Source: Nitrobacter sp. NHB1
Lineage (GTDB): Bacteria; Pseudomonadota; Alphaproteobacteria; Rhizobiales; Xanthobacteraceae
Assembly: GCF_036964665.1 (NCBI RefSeq)
Contig: NZ_JBAMDA010000001.1
Coordinates: 1,240,001 to 1,304,000 of the forward strand
Direction of reading: 5' to 3'
DNA length: 64,000 bases
Shown here: one piece after another, positions 56,182 through 64,000 of the stretch
Position numbering within the stretch: position 1 is the first letter of the stretch
Layout: each line of letters opens with the position of its first letter
Notes under the pieces: model-generated
Database searches by the model: none
What the model saw: the letters and a program-made list of their open reading frames with translations, nothing else
Told to the model about the DNA's origin: nothing
Program-made: the position numbers and the translations under genes

Positions 56182-57321
56182 CTAGCGATGCGCGGCAAAA
56201 CTCACCTTCTTGCTTTTGGGTACGGCCAGCACCGACCCGGTTCGAATCCGGTCGCGAAACCGACGGAGCTGGTCATAGCCCTGCTGGCGGATGGCTTCCA
56301 GCGAAAACACCAGCGATTTAGGCGGGCCGACATCAATGAGCAGATCGGCCATCTTCCGGCGGCCCGCCCAGAGCTGAGCCATAAAGCTTCCCTCGTGCGA
56401 ACAGGAATCGATCGCCGCGATCCCGGCGGAGGAAAACAGGTCGTCTGTGATCCTGTCGATCAGCAGCGCGCCCGGCGAATATTTTGCGTAGTCCGGGCTG
56501 AATGCCGTTTTCCAGGTGTAGGCTGTAGCGCCACAATACATCAGCACCTGCGCGGCGATGGCGCGGCCATCGACGCGAAGCAATGCCACCGAGGCATTGC
56601 CACGTTCGGCGAGCGCGGCGACCATCTGTCTGGCGAAGGCCGCGTCCGCGGCATTGCACAGCAAGGCCGTACCGCGCGCTCCTTTCCAGCTAGCGGCTTC
56701 CAGCTTCAGGAACGTCTCGAACGCCTCGCGCGTATCTGCCGTGCGGTTGTTGACGATATCGACCGCGCCAACGGCGGAGAGCCGGTTCCAATCCTGCCGC
56801 AACTTCTTCCGGGTCGAGCCGGACCGTTTCACGCCAGCGTCGGGGGTCGCGATAGGCCGTCTGCTCTCGGTCAATCTAAACCGCGCGCTTCCCTGCTCCG
56901 TCAGCGCGTTCACAAGCATCTCGAAGCTCGGAGCCTCCGCATCGAGTGACTTCAGACTGATCACCTTGGGCAGCAGCGGGCTGTCCCGGATCGCCGACAG
57001 GAAGGCCGGGATGACCTCGCTGACATAGGCGGGATCGACGACCGGGTTTGAGAGGAAGGCGTAGTTGTACGGCAATGCCTCGAGCAGCGCAGGCCACAGC
57101 GGCGAAATCCTGCGGACCTGAAAGGCCCAGATACCGACCAGCCTCCTGGGTCCGGTGCTGTCGTCCCACGCCAGCAGAACCTGGATGCGCGCGAAACCAG
57201 TCTCGTTCGCGACGGTCAGGACAACCGGATTCATGAACACATTGGACGAGGCCCGCCGGACGAGATCGTCCCACGGCGCCGCCATGTCCAGCGTTGGTGA
57301 ACAAATATTTACCGAAATCAT
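56182..57321 (-). CDS. GNAT-like acyltransferase (BioF2/FemAB-type)
   Basis: A 379-residue protein with two acetyltransferase-like halves. The conserved second half has FLKLEAASWKGARGTALLCNAADAAFARQMVAALAERGNASVALLRVDGRAIAAQVLMYCGATAYTWKTAFSPDYAKYSPG, typical of the GNAT_BioF2 (CelD-like) group linked to exopolysaccharide, lipid or amino-acid acylation. No signal peptide. It is divergent from the FAD oxidoreductase gene. The real acceptor is not known. Confidence 0.8.
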   Translation of the reverse strand: MISVNICSPTLDMAAPWDDLVRRASSNVFMNPVVLTVANETGFARIQVLLAWDDSTGPRRLVGIWAFQVRRISPLWPALLEALPYNYAFLSNPVVDPAYVSEVIPAFLSAIRDSPLLPKVISLKSLDAEAPSFEMLVNALTEQGSARFRLTESRRPIATPDAGVKRSGSTRKKLRQDWNRLSAVGAVDIVNNRTADTREAFETFLKLEAASWKGARGTALLCNAADAAFARQMVAALAERGNASVALLRVDGRAIAAQVLMYCGATAYTWKTAFSPDYAKYSPGALLIDRITDDLFSSAGIAAIDSCSHEGSFMAQLWAGRRKMADLLIDVGPPKSLVFSLEAIRQQGYDQLRRFRDRIRTGSVLAVPKSKKVSFAAHR

Positions 57322-57505
57322 CAGACGCCTTGGATCATCCCTGGATCATCCTTGGAGCGATCCCGTTTGGACGGCATAATGTTGCTCCGGCATTGCTTTT
57401 CAGTTAAGCCGCATCGATCCGATCCAGGCCCGATCACTCGATATCTTTCAAGGTTTATTTGCTTTTTGCGGGGCAATGATAGCCCTGCGGAACAAGGGCC
57501 GATCC

Positions 57506-58702
57506 ATGCGCTATACCGACATTGCGATCGTTGGCGGCGGGCTGGCCGGCTCGACCACAGCCGCGATGCTGGGCCGCGCGGGTATTGCTGCGATCATGAT
57601 CGATCCGCACACGGCGTATCCTCCAGACCTGCGCTGCGAAAAGCTCGGCGGCACTCAAACTCCGAGATTGCGCAAGACAGGGCTCGACGAAGAGATACTG
57701 CGCGCGACGACCGTGGACGGCGAAGTCTGGGAAGCACGGTTTGGTTTCGTGGTGGCCAAAAAACCCAGCGACCAGCACGGCGTGATGTACGACACCCTCG
57801 TCAACACCATGCGCGCGCAAATCCCGTCCAGTGTGGAGACCCTTTACACCAAGGTCGTCGAGGTCGCCACGAGCGGTGAACGCCAGCGCGTGGTGCTGGC
57901 GGGTGGCGATACGATTTCCGCGCGCCTGATCGTGCTCGCGAACGGTCTCAGCATCAGCCTGCGTCACCTGCTCGGCCTCAGGCGGCGCATCATCAGCGAA
58001 TGTCATTCGGTGACGCTCGGTTTCGATGTCGCGCCGGTCGATCGACCGGAATTCCCCTTCCCGGCCCTGACCTATTGGCCGAAACGCTCCGACGCGCGCA
58101 TGGCCTATCTCTCGATGTTTCCGATCGGCAATGCCATGCGGGCCAACATGATGGTCTATCGGTCGATGGACGACATCTGGTTTCGCGAATTTCGTGAAAA
58201 CCCCGAAGCGACGATGCGCGCGATAATGCCGGGCCTTGACCGCATGACCGGCGGTTTCAAGGTGAGCGGGCCGATCAAGATCCGGCCGGCGGATCTGTAC
58301 GTCACGGACAATCATCGACAAGCCGGAGTCGTTCTCGTCGGCGACGCTTTCGCGACCTCGTGCCCGGCCGCGGGCACCGGCACCGACAAGGTGTTCACCG
58401 ACGTCGAGCGACTTTGCAACGTCCACATCCCGAACTGGCTTGCGACCGAAGGCATGGACCGCACCAAGATCGACATGTTCTACGACGATCCGGTCAAGAC
58501 AGCATGTGATGCATGGTCGACCGCGAAAGCCTGGCATCTTCGCTCGCTTTCGATCGACGACGGCCTGACGTGGCGCGCACGCCGGTGGGCACGCTTCATC
58601 GGACGGCTGGCACAGGGCCTGACACGACCGACGAATGGATCGGGCATCCGGCCATCCGCATCGCCGCCGCGCTCGGAATCCCACGAAGGCAGGCTTGCTT
58701 AG
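57506..58702 (+). CDS. FAD-dependent oxidoreductase (halogenase/geranylgeranyl reductase-like)
   Basis: A flavoprotein of 398 residues. The Rossmann FAD motif DIAIVGGGLAGSTTAAMLGRAGIAAIMIDPH is at the N-terminus and the second FAD motif AGVVLVGDAFATSCPAAGTGTDKVFTDVERL lies in the C-terminal third, as in the p-hydroxybenzoate hydroxylase fold. The WxWxIP motif of tryptophan halogenases is not seen, so halogenation is not supported; hydroxylation or reduction is more likely. The ATG at 57506 is preferred to 57476 because the motif then lies at the usual distance. Its stop codon falls inside a family A repeat. Confidence 0.85.
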   Translation: MRYTDIAIVGGGLAGSTTAAMLGRAGIAAIMIDPHTAYPPDLRCEKLGGTQTPRLRKTGLDEEILRATTVDGEVWEARFGFVVAKKPSDQHGVMYDTLVNTMRAQIPSSVETLYTKVVEVATSGERQRVVLAGGDTISARLIVLANGLSISLRHLLGLRRRIISECHSVTLGFDVAPVDRPEFPFPALTYWPKRSDARMAYLSMFPIGNAMRANMMVYRSMDDIWFREFRENPEATMRAIMPGLDRMTGGFKVSGPIKIRPADLYVTDNHRQAGVVLVGDAFATSCPAAGTGTDKVFTDVERLCNVHIPNWLATEGMDRTKIDMFYDDPVKTACDAWSTAKAWHLRSLSIDDGLTWRARRWARFIGRLAQGLTRPTNGSGIRPSASPPRSESHEGRLA

Positions 58703-58830
58703 CGCGTATTCCAGGTGGATGCCGGTTTTGCGATCGGAACACGCGCAAGTTGTTGATAGCGTTTTCGAGCGAAGCATGTCCTCTGGCTTGACCCGAGGAC
58801 GGGCACCGGTTTGCGTGAAGAAAACGCTAT
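58701..58830. repeat. Dispersed repeats, family A followed by family C
   Basis: AGCGCGTATTCCAGGTGGATG...GGAACACGCGCAAG (A), then ATAGCGTTTTCGAGCGAAGC...TTTGCGTGAAGAAAACGCTAT (C, with perfectly pairing ends and an internal CCTCTGGCTTGACCCGAGG hairpin). It separates two convergent genes. Confidence 0.85.
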
Positions 58831-58853
58831 CGCCGCGCGCAGATGTGGCAGCG

Positions 58854-60866
58854 CTACTCGTCATCACCATCGCTGCTATCGTGCCCGTGTCTCTGGTCGT
58901 CCCACAGCTTGCGGTAGAGGCCATTGGCCTTCATCAGTTCTGCATGGGAACCCCGTTCGATCGCCCGACCGCTGTTGATGACGATGATCTCGTCCATATC
59001 GACTACCGAGGTCAGGCGGTGAGTTGAAGAGATCATGGTTCGACCCCTGGCTACCTTCAGCAGCGTACGATTGATAGCAGCTTCTGTGGTCTGGTCGAGC
59101 GCAGACGTCGCCTCGTCGAGCAGCAGAATCGACGGGTCGCGTACGATCGCGCGCGCAATCGCCACCCGCTGGCGCTGGCCACCCGACAGCGTATCGCCGC
59201 GCTCGCCGACGACGGTGTCGTAGCGTCGGGGCAGGCTCATGATGAAGCGATGGATCTCGGCCTTTTTCGCCGCGGCCTCGACCTCCTCGTCGCTGGCGTC
59301 TTCCTTGCCGAGACGGATGTTTTCCCGGATCGACAGGTTGAAAAGCATGTTCTCCTGGAACACCACCGCCATGCCGGATCGAAGCGACTCGCGCGTCACC
59401 TTACGGGTATCGACGCCGTCGATAGTGACGCGCCCATGGTTCGGAACATAGAGGCGCAGGATCAGATTGAGCAGCGTGCTCTTGCCGGAGCCGCTCGGTC
59501 CGACAATCGCGATGCGCTTTCCCGCATCGAGCTTCAGACTGAGATTGTTGAGAACTGGTGTCTCGTCGCCATCATATCGAAACGTCACGCGATCAAAGGT
59601 GATGTCGTGGCTGATGCGCGGCAGGTCCGGCGCACCGGGGCGGTCGGCGCCACGCGTCGGCTCGTCAAGCAGTTCCTCCATGTGGCGCACGGCGGCTGCG
59701 GCCTGAATCGAGACCGGCACGTAGGACATCAGATGCGCGATATTGTATGAGACTTCCCAGAACGCACTTTCAAACGTCACGAACGTTCCGATCGTGATCT
59801 GCCCGCTGGTCGCGAGATAGGCGCCGATGCCGAGAACGACAAGGTGCAACAGCAGCACGGCGACGGTGACCGACCGCTCGACCATGCTCGACAGGAAGGT
59901 GGAGGATGCGATCTTCCTTCTGGTCTCCTCGTTGCTGACGGTGAACCAGGCGCGGGCGCGACGCTGGAGGCTGAAAGCCTTGACCAGGGCTTGCGCCGCA
60001 ATGTTTTCCTGAACCACGCCGAGGATCGCGGACTCATTGACCTTCTGCTCGTAGTTTGCCTGCACCGCTTTCGGAGTCAGGATACGCGGCCCGATCAACG
60101 TGATCGGAAAGATCAGCAACGCGACCACCGCCAACGGCCAACTCAAAAACAGCATCAGAACAATACCTGCGACCAGTTCCATCGCCGGAAGCAGCGCCGT
60201 ACTGACGAGCGCTTTCGTCGCACCTTCGAATGCCGAGAGATCGACGGAGAAGCGCGACAGGATTTCTCCCCGTCTGGTGCGTGCAAAAAATGCCGATGGC
60301 AGATCCTGCACGTGATTGAACAACCGCTGCCGCACCTCCGAGACGATCGACGACGACAGCCAGGCGTCCCAGCGTTCGTACCAGATCGAGATCAGCGAGG
60401 TGACGATGCCGGCGACCGCGAGCACCGACAGGATTCGAACCAGAACGCCGAAATCCTCCTCGCCGAGCGCATCGTCGATCAGGAACTTGAGACTGAGCGG
60501 CATGATGACGTTGAACACCGTCTCGACCAGCAGGCCGAAACCGACGAAGGTTAATGCCTTGCGGTAATTCCGAAGCAAAGGCCGGATGAACGCATAGATC
60601 GTCGCGGCCGCACCGGCGGCCTCGCGCGCCGTATAGACGACGAGTTCCTCGTCATCATCGTCGAGGACGGGTTCGCCTTCCTCGCCATCGTCCCCATCGT
60701 CGGCTTCTTTATCCTCGACACGCTCATGCGGTCGGGACTCGAGAAGAGGTTTGCGCGGCGCTGGCGGCGCGGACGCCGGCCCGGTCTCGGCAGGCGGGCT
60801 CTCTGGCGGAGCCGTTACTGCGTCATCGGGAACGAGTGAATGGTCGAGCGGCGGCACCTTGAGCAC
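58854..60866 (-). CDS. ABC exporter, fused permease and ATPase
   Basis: A 670-residue half-transporter of the MsbA/lipid or peptide exporter type. A Pro/Glu/Asp-rich cytoplasmic extension of about 95 residues comes first, then six membrane helices and the ATPase: Walker A GPSGSGKST at about 455-463, signature LSGGQRQRVAIARA at about 558, Walker B SILLLDEATSALDQ at about 578-590. It would work as a dimer in the inner membrane. The substrate is unknown, but it follows the amine-oxidase/methyltransferase gene on the same strand (135 bases) and may export that enzyme's product. Confidence 0.93.
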   Translation of the reverse strand: MLKVPPLDHSLVPDDAVTAPPESPPAETGPASAPPAPRKPLLESRPHERVEDKEADDGDDGEEGEPVLDDDDEELVVYTAREAAGAAATIYAFIRPLLRNYRKALTFVGFGLLVETVFNVIMPLSLKFLIDDALGEEDFGVLVRILSVLAVAGIVTSLISIWYERWDAWLSSSIVSEVRQRLFNHVQDLPSAFFARTRRGEILSRFSVDLSAFEGATKALVSTALLPAMELVAGIVLMLFLSWPLAVVALLIFPITLIGPRILTPKAVQANYEQKVNESAILGVVQENIAAQALVKAFSLQRRARAWFTVSNEETRRKIASSTFLSSMVERSVTVAVLLLHLVVLGIGAYLATSGQITIGTFVTFESAFWEVSYNIAHLMSYVPVSIQAAAAVRHMEELLDEPTRGADRPGAPDLPRISHDITFDRVTFRYDGDETPVLNNLSLKLDAGKRIAIVGPSGSGKSTLLNLILRLYVPNHGRVTIDGVDTRKVTRESLRSGMAVVFQENMLFNLSIRENIRLGKEDASDEEVEAAAKKAEIHRFIMSLPRRYDTVVGERGDTLSGGQRQRVAIARAIVRDPSILLLDEATSALDQTTEAAINRTLLKVARGRTMISSTHRLTSVVDMDEIIVINSGRAIERGSHAELMKANGLYRKLWDDQRHGHDSSDGDDE

Positions 60867-61001
60867 GACTGGGTTTTACCGTTGCGAAACGGCCGGACCG
60901 GCCGCCGGGTGAAATACGGAAGTCTTCCATGGCAAGCCGGATCGACCGGAGGCACCCGCGGATCAAGGCAGATGCATGTTCCGGTTTCGCCTGACGACGA
61001 C

Positions 61002-63050
61002 TCAGGCACTGTCCTCGACCTTGTCGAACAGCGAGTAACGCAGGCTTTCGGAATCCGCGTACCACCGATCCGGTCCCTTGTTGGCTGCGATGGCCGCCGC
61101 CCACAATTCGTCGGTGCGATCGTTGCGGTTCATGGCGAGGTCGAAACCGTTATTGAAAAAGATTTCAGACCACTCCCACCAGGTACCGAGCTTCTTCACG
61201 CCGCACAGCAAGTCGTATCGGTCGATCAACGCCGGCTTCATGTCGCTGGTGACGGAGCCGAAGATCAGCCCGGTCTTGACGACGCGGTTCAACTCGCGAA
61301 CCGCCCGCTGCGTCTGGGATTCCGGGACATGGCAGAGGCTCGTTTCATAGATGAAATCGAACTGCCCGTCCTCGAACGGCATGTCGACGATCGAGCCGAA
61401 CCGGTTAAACGTTTGCAGTGCCGCCGGAGTCATCGCATGAATCGCGCGGTTGTTCTCGATGCCCCAGGCATCGATGCCGCGGGCGCGCAACGCGCCAACC
61501 AGTTCGCCGCTCGCGGATCCCGCCACCAGCAGCTTGCAGTTCGTCGTCCCGTTCCAGGCGATCCGGATCAGATTCATCAGAAAGTCCGGATCGCTGAACT
61601 GCTGCCAGACCTCGCGATAAAGCCCGAGGCCGCGATAGTTCTCGAAGTAATTGCGATCGATCCGGTTGAAGGCGGTTGCGCGACTCCCGCCGCGCGCACG
61701 GCGCAGCTTCATCATCTCGGTGACGACGATGTCGGTCGCCGCGTCCGACGAATCCAGAAGGCCGTTGAGAGTCGAATCGAACAGATAGTCGCCGACAACA
61801 ACCAGGCCCGGATGCGCCTTCGGCTCGGGCCGATGGTTGGTCATGACGTCGCGCGCCGGAAGGCCGCCGGGAATCGCGTTGACCGACGACATCCAGCGAT
61901 GGATCTTGCCTTCGAGGAAATGCTCGCGCGCATTGCCGAGCGACGCCGGCAGCGACTTCAGCGCCGCATCGATCAACTCCATGTCGCTGAGGTTTGCGAA
62001 CGCCAGCGCGTCGGAGCCGGCGATCAACCAGTTCAGCACGCCGTGACGGCCGACGTCGTGCCGCGCGCCCTCGTTGTAGACGCAACAGCCGCCGAAGGCT
62101 TCGGACATAAACCATGCGCCCGAAATCTTTTCGCCCCAGAACGGCTCGTCGAACAGGACCGAAACGCGAAGGTAATGCGCCGGCCGGTCGAAGTAAGCGA
62201 CATGCTTGACCATCGACTTGCGCAACTGCTCGCCATCCCATCCCACGGTCGCGAGCCAGCTATGGGGCAGGCACATGATGACGAGATCGAAGTCGCGGGT
62301 CTCCGGTCCCTTGCCGTTCATCATGTTGAGTTGATACCGGCCGGCCGGTGTCTTGCCGACCTTGAGGACGCGGTGATTGAGCTGGATGTCGGCATCGACC
62401 TCAGCCCTCAGGCAGTCGATCAACTGCTCGTTGCCGTTCTGGATCGAATACAGACCGATGTAACCGTCCACATCCATCACGAAGTTCTTGAGCGCGTTCA
62501 GCCCGTTGGTGTTGTGGCTCTCGGTGGCGATATCGGAGCGCGCCATCACCTTGAAGAAGCGCCTGGCGACCGGGTCCGCGACCTCCTTGTCGAGCAACTC
62601 CTCCGCCGTCATGAACGCCCAAGGGTGCTCGTTGTCGCGCGCGCCTTCGTAATACTCGATCGGCGACATCATCTCGGCGCAGCGCTTGCGGAAGGCGACG
62701 ATCGCATCGGCAGTCACCGCGCCGTATTTGCGGCGCATGCCAGGAATGTCGTCTAGCAGTTCGCCGTCGAGCTGCACCTGCCCGGCGTCTATCGGAATCG
62801 TCTGCAATCCGAAATGCTGGATCAGTTCGCGTAGCGGATCCGGCCCTGTCGCCGAGTAGTCGTAGATCTCCGCAACGCCCGCCTCGTACATCGCCGGCGC
62901 GGTCTCGAACTTGTGGGTCAGCAGCTTGCCGCCGAGGCGGCCGGAAGCTTCAAAGATGGTAACGCGGCACAGTTCTCCGAGTTTTTTCCTGAGGTGCCAT
63001 GCGCTCATCAGCCCGCCGGGGCCACCGCCAACAATTGCTAGATCAAGCAT
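61002..63050 (-). CDS. Amine oxidase-like flavoprotein fused to a SAM methyltransferase
   Basis: A 682-residue two-domain enzyme. Residues 1-450 are an FAD amine-oxidase/phytoene-desaturase-like domain: LAIVGGGPGGLMSAWHL at 4-20, FEASGRLGGK at 33-42 and the C-terminal FAD contact VVVGDYLFDSTLNGLLDSSDAA at 417-438. Residues about 465-682 are a class I methyltransferase: KLLVAGSASGE at 506-516 (motif I) and DMPFEDGQFDFIYETSLCHV at 556-575. The ATG at 63050 is chosen because the FAD motif begins there; the frame extends to 63134. Substrate unknown. Confidence 0.88.
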   Translation of the reverse strand: MLDLAIVGGGPGGLMSAWHLRKKLGELCRVTIFEASGRLGGKLLTHKFETAPAMYEAGVAEIYDYSATGPDPLRELIQHFGLQTIPIDAGQVQLDGELLDDIPGMRRKYGAVTADAIVAFRKRCAEMMSPIEYYEGARDNEHPWAFMTAEELLDKEVADPVARRFFKVMARSDIATESHNTNGLNALKNFVMDVDGYIGLYSIQNGNEQLIDCLRAEVDADIQLNHRVLKVGKTPAGRYQLNMMNGKGPETRDFDLVIMCLPHSWLATVGWDGEQLRKSMVKHVAYFDRPAHYLRVSVLFDEPFWGEKISGAWFMSEAFGGCCVYNEGARHDVGRHGVLNWLIAGSDALAFANLSDMELIDAALKSLPASLGNAREHFLEGKIHRWMSSVNAIPGGLPARDVMTNHRPEPKAHPGLVVVGDYLFDSTLNGLLDSSDAATDIVVTEMMKLRRARGGSRATAFNRIDRNYFENYRGLGLYREVWQQFSDPDFLMNLIRIAWNGTTNCKLLVAGSASGELVGALRARGIDAWGIENNRAIHAMTPAALQTFNRFGSIVDMPFEDGQFDFIYETSLCHVPESQTQRAVRELNRVVKTGLIFGSVTSDMKPALIDRYDLLCGVKKLGTWWEWSEIFFNNGFDLAMNRNDRTDELWAAAIAANKGPDRWYADSESLRYSLFDKVEDSA

Positions 63051-63205
63051 ATCTTTCTTTCGACATCCGCCCCTGGCGCTTTCGCGGCCCAGATCCGGCC
63101 TTTCCCTAAATCTGCCCAGCGAAGTTCGGTCCATCGAGGGAGCATCAGCTTGCTCGATGGTTTAATTTTTTGGTCTGTCGCCGCGTGCTGTTTTCGAGTG
63201 CAGCC

Positions 63206-63315
63206 CCTAGAGCATTTCCCGGCGAAGTGGAAACCGGTTCACCGTAAGGAAATGCGCCCCCTCCATAGTTTAGAGCGCCCGTTCTGATTCCATCAGAACG
63301 GTAAGCGCTCTAGGG
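63206..63315. repeat. Dispersed repeat, family C/D variant
   Basis: CCTAGAGCATTTCCCGGCGAAGTGGAAACCGGTTCACC...GGAAATGCGC and then TAGAGCGCCCGTTCTGATTCCATCAGAACGG...GCGCTCTAGGG. Both halves are palindromic; the TTCTGAT-N-ATCAGAA hairpin is also found in family D copies. Confidence 0.75.
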
Positions 63316-63390
63316 AAAGCGCTTTCCACATGAAGGGAAGATGAACAAACCGGGCCTCGCCGAAAAAAGCCCCGCCGGGCGCCACGCAAC

Positions 63391-63425
63391 GCAAAAAGGG
63401 CCGGTTTGCACCGGCCCTTTTTGCG
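63391..63425 (-). terminator. Rho-independent terminator of rpoC
   Basis: GCAAAAAGGGCCGG-TTTGCA-CCGGCCCTTTTTGC is a near-perfect hairpin with A and T runs on both sides, so it can end transcription from either direction. It lies 17 bases beyond the rpoC stop. Confidence 0.9.
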
Positions 63426-63441
63426 TAAAATCAGGCTATTC

Positions 63442-64000
<559 letters not shown>

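Larger units (their letters stand above)
63051..63441. other. Gap between rpoC and the amine oxidase gene
   Basis: About 390 bases holding a repeat (63206-63315) and the rpoC terminator (63391-63425). No ORF is supported. Confidence 0.5.

Noticed and set aside
57506-58702. Calling the flavoprotein a tryptophan halogenase
   Set aside because: The FAD motifs fit the superfamily but the WxWxIP halogenase motif is not seen.
60840-62756. Long plus-strand frame opposite the oxidase-methyltransferase gene
   Set aside because: The minus-strand protein has intact FAD and SAM motifs; the opposite frame has none.

Overview
ORGANISM. The window is high-GC chromosomal DNA from an alphaproteobacterium, most likely Bradyrhizobiaceae/Nitrobacteraceae (Nitrobacter, Rhodopseudomonas or Bradyrhizobium relatives). 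This is an inference from the eukaryote-like NADP isocitrate dehydrogenase, an ATP12-type ATPase chaperone, a ubiquinol-cytochrome c chaperone gene, a GAAC-N7-GAAC LexA box at recA, an IS1595-family transposon, and many short palindromic intergenic repeats of the kind common in that group. LAYOUT. 1-12.9 kb: 3' end of an unknown gene, a TrmJ-like tRNA methyltransferase fused to a DUF559 nuclease-like domain, icd, a VOC protein, alaS, the glycine cleavage operon gcvT-gcvH-gcvP behind a tandem glycine riboswitch, then recA with a LexA-controlled promoter. 12.9-14.9 kb: a complete IS1595-type transposon (24-bp perfect inverted ends, 8-bp target duplication) carrying a trypsin-like protease gene beside its transposase; it sits just upstream of the recA LexA box. 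15-21 kb: a small secreted protein, tRNA-Pro(GGG), and a fatty-acid/phospholipid and chromatin group (MerR regulator, ihfA, fabH, plsX, DUF177, cytochrome bc1 chaperone) divergent from bamE. 21-25.2 kb: an AT-rich AIPR-type phage-defence gene, a frameshifted fragment of the 3' end of pccB, an AhpD-like protein and intact pccB. 25.3-33.9 kb: an orphan FlhB-like/FliK-like pair, ATP12, an RluC-type pseudouridine synthase with an intergenic repeat inserted in frame, a TPR protein, rarA, a Deg protease and an SDR. 34.1-53.7 kb: the complete str-S10-spc-alpha ribosomal supercluster on the minus strand, rpsL to rplQ, with secY, adk and rpoA. 53.7-63.1 kb: a 1.3-kb gene-poor gap followed by a non-ribosomal block lying between rpsL and rpoC: small His-tailed protein, Crp-type regulator, GNAT-like acyltransferase, FAD oxidoreductase, ABC exporter and an amine-oxidase/methyltransferase fusion. 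63.4-64 kb: the 3' end of rpoC with a strong hairpin terminator. HOW IT WORKS TOGETHER. Most of the window is conserved housekeeping (translation, protein export, one-carbon and propionate metabolism, recombination, lipid synthesis). The accessory parts are the transposon, the AIPR island, and the enzyme/exporter block beside rpoC, which looks like a small-molecule or lipid modification and export module of unknown product. Repeats of at least three related families mark many intergenic gaps, including gaps within the ribosomal operon. Start sites were adjusted where a Shine-Dalgarno sequence or family length favoured an internal start.
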